Source: Phytoseiulus persimilis
Taxonomy: Eukaryota > Arthropoda > Arachnida > Mesostigmata > Phytoseiidae
Reading direction: 5' to 3'
DNA: 64,000 nt
NCBI GenBank assembly: GCA_037576195.1
Contig: CM075104.1
Span: forward strand, 13,408,211-13,472,210
Below the pieces are notes generated by a model. That model was not told the origin of the DNA. It did not search any database and saw only the letters and a list, made by a program, of their open reading frames with translations. How positions within the stretch are numbered: position 1 is the first letter of the stretch; each line of letters begins with the position of its first letter. Positions 37,801-49,800 of this stretch are shown here, piece by piece. A program made the position numbers and the translations under genes.

Positions 37801-40800
37801 TGGACACTGGGGCCCGAATTCGCGAAATTCCCAAGCCCACGCGTAGAGAGGACGACGCCGAAGTGAAAAACCGCAGCAGACGGAAAACCCCACGGAGCAG
37901 ACTCATCTCTGAATCGACAGATAGAGAATTCCGATGGGCGGTTTCATGGGTATCGTCACAACGCGGCTATCGTTGGGAATGAGAGGCGCCTTCGAAGCAG
38001 CTCGGACCGGTGAAAAAATTGAGCGCAAAGCCCGAATCCTGAAAGAGGCATCGGGGCCCGAAGAATCGAAATAGACCGCCTGACATTCGTGATCTCTGGG
38101 AAGTCGGGGCGTTTGCTGCTGTTCCCTTGTGATCATTATTCTGACAGTGTTGTCGCGTTCGCTGTGTTATGTAGGCTGGCTCGGATTGAACGTCGCGTCG
38201 TCTAGCGCCTCGAGGGCATTGTTTTCTAAAATTGCACTCGTCGACGTCTCCTCAACCCGCCGGCTCTGCTGTGTGAGAGCTCGATGGGAACGGGAAACGA
38301 GAGGAGAAGAGTCTGGAGACACGATCCTGGAGGGCTCGATGAATTTTTAAACGGCAGGCCCGTTGTTGGCCGACGCGATCACGCGACTCCCTCTCGGAGT
38401 CTGGACACTGCGTTGAGCAGGGGCGGCACTCTTCGACGAATCCGGGCCGACTAGCGTGCAGCCGGGCGGCAACAACAAACATCTCTTCCGTAGAGAATTC
38501 CATCACGAAAGAGCTTCTTGACGGCAGAGCGCCAGAAAAACGGGACGAGAGCAGGGATCGGGATAAGATACAAGTTTTTCTCTCGAGTCGGTCGCTCGTA
38601 AACGCAACAACATTCATCTTGTGATGGGGAATGCGATGTCGCAGACCATTGAAATCATTGCAGCCGCGAGCTTCCTGTCTTCCTCGGCGCGGAATGAATG
38701 GGAAGGAACCCTGAGATGTTCGAATAAGAGCTACGAAGCGGGGTCGATCTGTTTCGTGACGAAGGTCTCACGTTGTGAGACGTGCCATAGTTTTTTGATG
38801 GCGTTTTGAATAACATGGCAGTGAGCCTCGTCGATCGAAAAACGAAACCATGGGGTGCCAATGTCACGGACCCGCTGGTGATTCTATTCCACCGGGGCGA
38901 ATATTGAGTCTGGCGGCTCAGTCGAGTGGTCGACCTGGCACCCAACTCACAAGCAGATCCTGAGGACACATTTTCTGTTCTCTCCATCTCTTTAGAGCTG
39001 TTGTAGACGTTGTCACGAGCGATCCAATGCGGATGAGAGGATCTATACGGACCGACAATGGAAATGCGCGCAGCCGCGGAACCCCGGCGCGAGAACTACA
39101 GCAATGCCAGTCCGACTCGCAATACAGGTTTTAGTCAAGCAGCAAGGAACAACAAAAGAGCCGATCGATTCAGCTAGAGCGGCACCAGACACGAATGTCG
39201 AGTTTGAGAACACAGCGCAATGAACGTCACCGCCCGCCGACTCCCTTGGGATGACACCAAGGAGGAAATTCGGACTCGCAACCGCTCATATACGATATCA
39301 TTCCACAACGAGACTCTGTCGACGAACCGAGAACTTGGAAATAGAGGACACGAGGACCGAAATAGGACAGTGAGTAACTCATTCGGAGAAAGAAGAAATC
39401 GCAAAAGATATATGGAACGACACACAGAAAACAAAAATGGTTTCTCAGTCGTTCGTCCCGCTGCTCGCCCGTTGCTCATGCTCCGGGGTTCCAGCCAACT
39501 GTTGGTTGTCGGGACTTCGAGCCCGCGAGAGCGCCGCGCCGTCTCAGTCAGTTGACTGAGCGGCGACCGACTCGGCCACCATCTGCCCGCCTCAGAGACC
39601 GCAGGCCTTGGACGAGGCCCCATCCACAATATTTCGTCGGACACAAAGCACGAAGATGATCGCGAGACCCAGCACTTCGGATGGCCTGATCGAAGGCTTC
39701 TGTCCTGCTGCTCGCGGGGCGAAACGGAACGGTGTACAGAAATGGATCAGGAGACCCGGTGAGTAAGAGGAGCTGCGACGCGGATTCACCGAGCGGGAGT
39801 CCACTCGTGTCCGTTTTACGGATAAGATGACAAGCGGAGTTCCTGTGGCGTCGGAGTGTTCGGAATCCACGAGCGCCGAGCAGAGTGGGGAAACGGAGAT
39901 GAGCATTCCGGACTCCCTGGAAACCGATGAAGACAGAGCGCTGCGGACGCCTTGTGGATCCGTTCGTCGGACAGATAGCTTGCAGCGATCCGTGCCCTCA
40001 CGTACAGTTCAAGTCAGTTCATGCTTGTGGAGGTGGGAACGCTGATCCATGATTGATCTCGCAGCCGTTGACTCTGCAATATTTGCTACGACGAGAAACT
40101 GTGTCCCCTCGAATCGGTGGTCGTTCGGGCGGATGACGAATGACGCACGGCGGAGGAGTAGACAAAACGCCTATCCATGAAGAGCGTTGGAATGTCTCCG
40201 TCGAGACCTCGCAGCATACGCGAATGAGCTCTCCAAGGATTTGAAATGCTGGCCTGCTCCCGCCAACCTTCCGGATCGACCATTCAGAGTGACTTTCATA
40301 TGCCGCGTGAAAAACGATTGTCCGATAACTCGAGCATATCGTGCTCGAGGCGAGCGGTGACGACGACGAAGTCGCAGCCATGTCCTGCTCATGTCAGATC
40401 GAGGCAGGTTGCGCTCGGAATCGTAATTCGCTGCTGCGGGAGGTAGTGCGCAATCGGGAGTCCTGCAGACCTGCAACGTCACATTGCCGTACAGACTGGC
40501 GCCAGCAGAATACCCCATGAAAGCTGAGGGGAGAGAAACAGTCCAAGAATGTCTCCCCGGGGAGCTTTGAATTAAATCGAAGCAAGCCGGCGAGCCGAGT
40601 CAATACTCTTCACAACATGCCGGATCAAGTACCGCGGCCGCGGTAACGACCCGGCGGCGATCCGCAAACCCTTCGGCCCGCTAACCAAGTCGGCGGGCGA
40701 ATCCTGAGGCGGAGCTCAGTCAAGGAGAAACCGATACGGAAAGCCCCGATATTTGGAAACATCGACTCGATATCGATCGTCACCGATGCCGTCCTTGAGG

Positions 40801-43800
40801 GAATTCGTCCTGTTCTTACGAATCCCGGATTCATCGAGTTGATGGAAAATATTCAGCGCGTCTTCGGGAAGGACTGCCGGGGGAGGGGTCTTCGGTTCTT
40901 CCGCTCACAGTCGATGAGGTCGGATCTCGCCCAATATTTCACCGTCCGGAGTGTCTCGCGGCAAGCGTCTCATGCAGATTGGTGCGTCGCACAACGTTTC
41001 CTTGGGGATCTCCGTGGAATACCCAGAGCGGCAAGCTCGCAAATCCTGCTGCCCTCCTTCAGACGCTCTTGAGCATCTCTCCGAGCGCGTACGTGCTTAG
41101 TTTTTGTAGAGTGCGTATTGCCGCTCGCTTTGTCCTCCATCCCGTTCTTCTGGCGGGAGCCGGTGACGAGAGAATTCGGCCAAAGAACCCCCCCTGAACC
41201 GAACGCCGAAGTCTGCTGACGCTGCGGCGTCGTTTGAATGATCGCGGGCCGGAGATGCTCGCAAAGCCGCAGATGCTTCCTCCTCTGCATCGGTCTGCGA
41301 CAGCCTCGCATCTCCTCCTGAGCTGACTTCCTCGAGGCTTATCCGTCCGCTCCTCCTTGACCCTGATAACCTTATTTCCTTTCCCGATCTCGTCTACTGT
41401 CGCCGACTCCGGACCCACTCGCGGTCGAGTTGGATCTGCGGCTCGGAATCACCCGAATGAACTGGGCCCGATAGGTCTTGAAGTGTCGTTCCCTGTCGTC
41501 ACAATACTAAAATATCGGGGAGGTTGTTCACCTCGAATCTTATCTCGGAGCCGTTTTCTGATCGTTCTCCCTCGACCCTGACACCCCTCGTTCGGCTGGC
41601 GCTCGGTTTGTTTTGTTGAGTCCTTCCGTTGCTCATTCTGATATCGTCGACTCCGGAGTTGCTGGCCCGTGCAACTCACAGCAATTAGAAGCCGGGTCCG
41701 CCATCGGAAGCTTCCTCTATTATTAATTGCACCGCGGAGGCATTCCCTCTAATTTTCCTCCTCCACGCTGTGTCATCTGAATGGCAGCAGGGGCTCATAG
41801 CTTTTTAGCCGGGTCGTTGTGTTCTTTGTTCGGCCTGGTAAGCCGATGCCCAACGATGCGTTAGCAAACAATGACTTGCACGTACACGAACACACACCAG
41901 CAAAAGTGTGTGTCACCCAGTCCGGTGCAAACAATAACATCAACAACATTGCAACAGCAGTGAATGAGTGTATGGATCAATGACTCAGCGTTTAACAACG
42001 ATCTATAAGGGGATTCCAGGAATAGTTATAGTTCTAGCCTCTATTCCGGACAGGTCGAGGATTTTGGCTGGGGCCGGTTGATGCTTCGGTGTAGATGACG
42101 TAAATAAAGACGAGATAGGGGGAAATAAATCAGAGACAAGTTTGTATGTTTAAGCCTGATCGTCAATTTTTCCAGGTGTGTATTCTGGTCGCAAAATCGC
42201 ACATCCGTGATTGCGACCGTCCTCGCGTCCAACCGCCTGATACGAGAAAACTGGAACATGCGATATTCGGCATTCTTCCTATTGTGTCCTATTCCTTCGA
42301 ACTCAGGACTACCTAAAGACTACGTTCCGTATGCCGTAAGTATCTTCCTGCTCGAACTCAATCGGATAGGCCATACCTTTCTTACTACCACAATCGTCTC
42401 TCGCCACGCGAACCGGTCAACACACCTTAGCGCGAACTCGCGGGTCGAGCTTGTTTGTGGTCACGCGAATTCGCTTGTTGTGAACTTTTTATGCGCAGGG
42501 TCTACGGTAGGCCACTCAAACCTCAATCGCCGGAAGTGCCGTCCTGCGGAAGCCTCGATGTATCTATGGTTGACCTCGAGGAAATCGAGGATCAACAGGA
42601 GCGAAAATAAAAATGAGATTCCGGGTGAATCGCAAAGCTGTGGAGGCGGCAGCTTGTTCCCGGTAGAATTGGACTGCAATCGGAGACGGTGTCTTCCTCC
42701 CGTCCATTCATTCTGATTGGAGACCGAGTTCATTGGCAATGCCACTCGGAGCTCCTCCTGCGATTCACTACGTGTCCTCTGGGCTTCGTACCGAGTGTTG
42801 TTCTGGGTAGGCAAGAGCATCGGTAATGTTACTCCGTTGGTTGGCTGGCCGTGGCCAGCAAACCGCATCGGCGTGACGGGCCTTAACGACCCAGTGCTTC
42901 AACGTCGACATCGACGATAGTTACATATGTTGAGGGCCCTGCTCTGGCACCTCACTCATGTTGCAGCTTCTCTGCTAGAGCTGAACCACCACAGACGAGA
43001 CAGTCTGGAAAAGCACCGGCACGAGAAGAGCTAGCTCAACATGAGAGCGGTTGGTAACAAGAATTCTAATGCAACTCCATCCGAGCGAGATCGCGGCCGT
43101 CGTCGGGCGGTCCAACGACTCTTTCCTGGCAGGGAATAGGGCCGGTGCGGTCCGGCCTTCAAATGGTCCTTGGACCATTTTGCTGATGGAGAAACCGGAG
43201 GCGTAGACCGTGAGACGAAATGACGGGAAATATAGCCATGGAGTATGAGAGCGAAATAACGAGATAGTATCTCATCTCTTGAGACCCGGATACTCAGCTG
43301 GGCGATCTCCTACACCAGCGGCAGCCCCGGTCGATGGCGCGGTCGTATGACGTGCCGTCCTCCGATATCTCAGAGCGGACAGAAGGAACCGAACACACGA
43401 ACTGGGAGACGAACGCACACCATCATCATCGTCAACCCTGTTGAGGAAGTCGTTATATTTCCCTCCAACAGCACATTTGCGGCTCGCATCGAAAAAAGCG
43501 AGACAGGCAGAACGAGCAACGCGTTACCGAGCCCCCGTCTCCATCTTTCGCACGTCTCGTTGCCCTTCTCTCCCGTGGTGGCATGGACGTCTGGTTGGTG
43601 GGCCAGTCTGTTCGACGGCCTTCTCGGGGGGGAAATTCGCTAACGACTTGGATCACATCGAGCCATCGTCACCCTGTTGTGAGAACGACTACTGCTTGTG
43701 TTGGGCGAGGCGACCTTGTTCAGGCTGGCTCTTACTCCGCCCCGAGCAGATGCCCTTAAGCAACTCATTCAGGCGGATCGTCCAGGGAGGGTGGCAGCTG

Positions 43801-46800
43801 TGCGTGGCTCTCCCCCGCGTCAACGTCCGCATTGAGATCATTGCCAGCAGCTGCAACAAAGCCTACTTCAACATGGGCGCAGAACTCCGGGCCAATAGCT
43901 GCACCGAAAATTCGGCTGCCGCTCGTTCAGATTGCCGCTGATTGTCAAGTTTCGAGCATTCTGATCGCTGGAGGCATTTGTCTCCGTCAAATTGTGCGAA
44001 TGTGACACATTTCTGTGAAATACAGCTGCGACCTCGGCTGCGAAAGATTGCACCTGCGCTTGTTAATTGGCGCGATCTCAAAGATGAATGCGTGACCCCT
44101 AGCGTGTCAACATGCTCAACGAGCGGTTTGCTTGTCTCAGGTTTGAGCACATGCGCGACACATGAAAGACCCCTTTGAGCCCAGCCTCGCATTGGCTCTG
44201 CTCTTCATGTCCATCTGACAGAAGATGAACTTGTTTGCTCACTCTCATAAACTTGAACTTGGCTATATGCCAGCTCCGAATCGTATTCTGGTTCCCGCTG
44301 CGGCTGGAGAGGTTAATGATCGTCGAAGGTCGACTGATGACAATATCCTGTACATTCATCGAGACTAGAGGGGTCGTGGTCACCACGATCTGCCGGAGGG
44401 TGCTGATAACGAAGGCAGATGAGATCTAGATGCGACAAAGACAATTTCGTCGAAGAAGGAACCTCGTGGCGGTTCTCACAGCTGTAGCGCTTCTCCCAGT
44501 GGGATCCGGGTCGCATCGACTGTACTTCGGAAATTTTTGGTTCAGCGTGCAGTCACAAAGCTGGATCATACTGTCGATATCCTTTTCCTGTCAGATCTTG
44601 TCAGCTATTCTTGGAAAACCAAAGAGCAACACATTGATTTGTTTGCCTCGAATCTTCCTTCATACCTCCCTTGATGAGCGGACCATTCTAGATTACTTCG
44701 GCTGGGATTAGAACGTAGCTCAAGGGCAACTCCTTGACTGGCGCAGTGATAAATCGGTGGAAACTTTGTCCGAAAATAGCGCGTCCTCAACTTGCTGAAT
44801 GGAGCCACGGGTATTTCAACCCCTGGAACGGGCTCAAAGCGGCTTATTCACCGTCTTTCTTCTTGTCCTAGTAGAGTTTCAATCCAGCGCTGTCAACAAC
44901 TCGACCGTCTATGGGAGAAACACAGTGAACTTAACCGGAAGAAGCGGTTCGAGGCTAGAACCAGAGGCTTCGACGCCGCGCATCAAGTATCTGCTCCCTT
45001 TGAATACCGTGATCGATGCAACTTTCGCTGCGCGATTCCCTGGGAAAATCCTTGGAAAGCCCGCATATGATGCGACAAGTGTTCCCGTCTGAGAGGATAG
45101 GGGGGTTGAGAAACACTGATAAATGTAGAAGATGAACATTCACGACTCTGGGGGAAAAGATTCCCAACGGAAGATTATCGGAATCAGCCGAGAGTTGGGG
45201 AGGAGGAACCGATATAGTCGGGTTTGTCGACCCTTGGGCTCCCTCATTTATCCGAGCAACCAAGCGAGCGTCATGTGTGTCGCATGATGCGATGCCGGCA
45301 TCCGCAGCCTTCAAGATGGGAAGAGCGAAGGAATCGGAAAGCAATGCTATACGAGAACAGAGTATCGTGTACGTTTTCCCTTTGCCTCTCGCAACCATAC
45401 CCTGTCGTGCCTCACCAAGAGGCAGTCAACGAGCCTCTGCTTGGAATCGGCGGCGGCGAGCTCCCCAAGCTGGCGGAGAACGGCCGATGTCGGTGGGAGA
45501 GCAGAAGCTGGTTGTCGGAACTCCGGGGGCCAGCAACCGAGCGACAAGCCATACATTTATTAGTTTTTCGATGTCGTTCCTGCTTCCCACACAAGCTGCA
45601 AAAACCTCACCTCGGGACACGTAAGCGATGACCAGCGTGCCGAGCAAGATGGAGCCGGAATGGATGTTTACTCCGTGTTGGAGTGTTCACGGCTCCAGCG
45701 GGCGCTCGCTCCTTGACGGACTCCTTGCTCATTCCCGGTGGAGGTTGGCAGCGGGTGACACTCGGAATCTGAACGAATGAAACACGAACCATTCACGATC
45801 GGCGGGTCGCGTTGTATCGGATTCCCTCCAGGCATGAACAACTAAGGCGGAACTCGAGAGAGAATCAAATCCAGATTGGTTGTTCCGGTTTCAGATTTCA
45901 CTGCAGAACATCCGGGAGCCTGTGAATTCATTTCCGTCCAATATTGTCCTGGTTCATGACAATGAGCATCTGCAGCAGCAAAACCCGGATGGGCGCAAAG
46001 GCCGGATGGCAGTTTGTGTGAAGCCGATTCATTACAACTATGATCAGGTAAATGGGTTTTCTTTTTTACGCTATTTTTCCTCAAGGTTCCATCTAGGACA
46101 ACGCTGTCTGAGGTCATCGGTACCCATTCGGGTGGTCACTACTCTGAATAATGAGCGCTACCCGTCAGGAGCTCACAATTCACTCGGCAACTTTGTGTCC
46201 TATTCGTCCGGCGCCGCTTAATCGCCGGAATTGATGTTCCGCCCGTTCCTCCGTCCGCCCGCCACTCAACTCTAGAGAGAGGCGTAGTCATGTGAAAGGA
46301 GTAACGAAGGAATGAGCTCCCATCCCTGGCTGAAGCGAATTTTTTGGATGGGAACGAAGACGATTATTAGGATATTGAATATCCTCGAGCTCATATTTCA
46401 ATTGGCGCTCCCTAAGAAATGACGCACAAGCAGAGGTTCCATGAGCTCCAGCAGTGTCCAAAACAGTCGCATGTATTCAGTTTGCGAGGCTATTTCTTCG
46501 CCTAACTGAAATTTCAACAGATGTCATAAGTGGGTCGACTTGTTTATTATTCGTTCGAAGAGAACAAAGGAGAACGGTTTCACCTCATTTTTCATTTTCT
46601 CATTTCCCGCGTAATGGGCGTGTGTGAATCATGAGCCCAAGCTCAGTGCGGGAAGGTGTCTCCGAACCCTTCAACGACCGTGAGGCTATTCCGTTGGTGC
46701 TTTGCATTTTTGCTGATGAACAAAGAGGAGGGTCCGACTGTCGTCATGGCGTCTCTTGCGCAGGGCTACGGTTGGTCACCTGACCAGCTACTCGGTTCCA

Positions 46801-49800
46801 TTGCAGCGAGATCAGCGAACAGACGAAGTGAAACGTATGGATTGACGCAGACCCGGATTCTGCTCCAGGTTTTCGGCCGCCCCGCCGAAGATCGACGTAA
46901 CCGGGCCGGAGAGCGTTCTGCGTAATGAGGGTCTCTGCCCGGTGCCATAATCGGGCATTCCTTCTTTCGAAGTTCATTCCATGAGAGCAAGGAGCAAGCG
47001 GCCGAGGAAACGTGGGGATGGCGGTCGTGCTAACAACAAGGAGAGTTCTTCTCGTGCCACCACCAGCAAGCCTGACTCACACAGTGGTGAACTGAGCAAG
47101 CTCGTTAAGACTTCGCTGTTTTTCCATCGGTTCTCACTCTTCTTTTTTCCCTCCCGGAAGCTGCTGCTGGCGGACTTTGACTACTTTCATCCGAACAGCT
47201 GTCGTTGTTTTTCCCCGGACAATGTTGGTTCTCTGACAGCCACTTGCTGCGAGAATCCGGGGCACACTTCCAATCAGAGCCTGATGTCTCGTTCGCGGCT
47301 TGAAGAGCCTACTCGCAATGCAGGGCGAGGGTTTCCCAGCCAGAGTGCGCATCGGAGAATACCGGAAGACGAATTTCGACTCGGGGTGGTGAGAATTCGT
47401 GTTGCGGTTTCACTCGAATCGATCGAGATCTCGGGAACCGAGTTCCGACGATGGCCGCTGAACTACAGAGAGTTGCGTTGGAGTTCCGGATTCCGCCGAG
47501 ATACTCGAGTCTCGTGAATACTCCCGCAGACTCGAGGAGGCCCTCTACGGAGGCCAAGCTTCGGATTCTCAGACAGCGCAGTGAAGCATGCCGTAGCCGA
47601 GTTATGATCGATCGCCGTCGTCGCAGCTCATAGTCCACCGCTGCTGGTGCTCCTGAATTTTTTCTCAGCTCCCGCTCGGCTACTCGAGATTACGCCTGTT
47701 ACTAGACGCATAGCCGTCGGCTGTTTCCTGTCGTCGCTTACTGGCTAGGTCTCTCTGAAAGGCGCGGCGCCGGGATCTCCTCGGAACGAGCCCTGCATAG
47801 TTATTTTTTTTGGTGCCTAGAGCTCGTATTGTTATAGCTGTTTTCGCAAAACTCGTTCTCCGTCGACGACCTCCTTCGATCATTAGGCGATCTCTCGGAG
47901 CGACTGCCGGCCCGGGTACGGCATTCCGAGCGAGGTGCTCCAGCTGACGCGGTCGCGGGCGACAACGACGCGTCGTTCGTTATCATTGGCCGCCACTTTT
48001 GAAAAGCTTTCAACAGGAAAAGAGCGAGCGACCACTGTATACGGGGAGTGGAACACCACTTTTCGCTCGAATTCCGCCGTCCTGAAAGAAGTCGCTGCGA
48101 AATATTCGCTCCGCGTTGTCACGCAGCATTATTTTCGTTGCGTGCGCCAACCCGTCGCGGCGGCTGGCCGGCAGTATTTCAGGCTCGGCTCGTAGATCGT
48201 CCCGACTCGAGCTGACGGTCCTGAAAGCGCGGACCTGACGTTTTGAAGAATCCTCCCTGTTCAGAACAGACCCTGCGGGAGAATCGCTCAGTCCACGTGG
48301 AATCAAGGCTGAGATCCAGCTGAGATGGTGCCTTCCGAATCCCTTGAGTCGTCTTCTGCCGCTGTTTTCGAAGAACTCCAGGGCTTCTGTCGTCCGGGGT
48401 CGAAATGCCACTAGCGGATGTGCCATTCTCTCATTTAATCGAATCTGAGGAAACTCCAAACTCGTCGGGGACCGTGCTCGGCACTCCGTGCGGAGAAACT
48501 CCTCCGTGCTCGCTGCCCAGGGAGGTTATTCTGTCGAGGATTAATACGCGAGGGTTCCGGTTGTCGACGGCAACCGAGTCAGAGGTCACTGCGAAGGAAT
48601 GTAAGACTCCCTCCGGCTTTGAGGAGGAACGTCGGAGACTTCGCGCGGTGCATAGCTCGAGGCCATCGATTCACACAGACGAGAAGACATCTTTCAGAGT
48701 CCACATGGCTCTAACAATAGAGTCGCGAGCCGAACGTCCAGCTCGGGCGTTCGTGCGGTTGAGCAACGCCGGATTTCTAATTTGCGAGTCGGCGGGCGGA
48801 ATCTGGAGTTGAGGTCTCCTCCGAGAGTTCTCTCACGCATTTGAAGTTGATTACGCACGCAGGTCTTTTCTCATATTCGATTCCTCCCTCCGCGCTGCTC
48901 GTACTCTTCCACTCGGGCTTTTCCTCGCGATCCGTCGGACGACTGTTTCGCGTCGTTCAGACGCTCGGACGGACCGATGAATGGCTGTTTGGAGCTCGGG
49001 CTCGCGACGATGCTGCCTCGCTTCGCAAATGGATTCTCGGCAGAAAGAGATCGGTTGGCCTCTAGGAGAGGAACAGCGCAGCGGAAATGCGATGTCGTCG
49101 TCTATTCCCGCGGGCCGCGTTGTTGGAGCAGAAGCGGCTGCGAGCCACTCGAAGAAAGCTTGACACGACCTTTCTTCCCTAGTCGCTCCCATGGATTCGA
49201 GCTCAAGCAGAGCGAAGCATAGAGAACAAAGCCAGACGTCGGGTACTCTTGTTTCCTCCTTGCATCTATTTCATCATCTCCATCCGCTTGTCTCGGCCGT
49301 GGTTTGATAAAGAACCGACAACGAGTGCCCGACACAGCGCGTGGTTGCGGCATACGAACGTATTTGGACCGCTTCTTGGCGGCGTACTGTGCTCATCTCC
49401 ACCCCGAGCACTCTCATGAAATTCCCCGAAACTTTCTTTGAGGATGTTTGCGATGCATGCCTCCGTTGGGAACAGAATCAACTCTCTCTCGGGCCACCCC
49501 GTCTCGTTTGATCGGCTAGAGTCGGAAATACATATCGACGAGCCTCATGGTCATTGGAAATCGGACAACCAACCGCTCACAATCGCGGGACAGAAATTTC
49601 TTATGTGGTAAAAAGAGAATTTAATTTATATCAGAATTGAATCTGAACCATCTTAAGACCCAAGCCCACCGCCCGCAATGGGATTCGCGAGGCGATAGGG
49701 AGTGTTACTGAAGCAATACCTAATGTGATTCCGGGACACTCCTGAGGGCTGGCTGAGAGGTTCAGCCGGAAAAAAAAAAGAAAAAAAAAAAAACAACCAA

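Noticed and set aside
40635..40655. GCCGCGGTAA word resembling small-subunit rRNA
   Set aside because: Only about ten bases match and the flanks do not resemble rRNA.
46981..47517. 178-codon plus-strand open frame in intron 4
   Set aside because: Basic and low-complexity start, no family resemblance, no splice context; within the range expected by chance over this much sequence.
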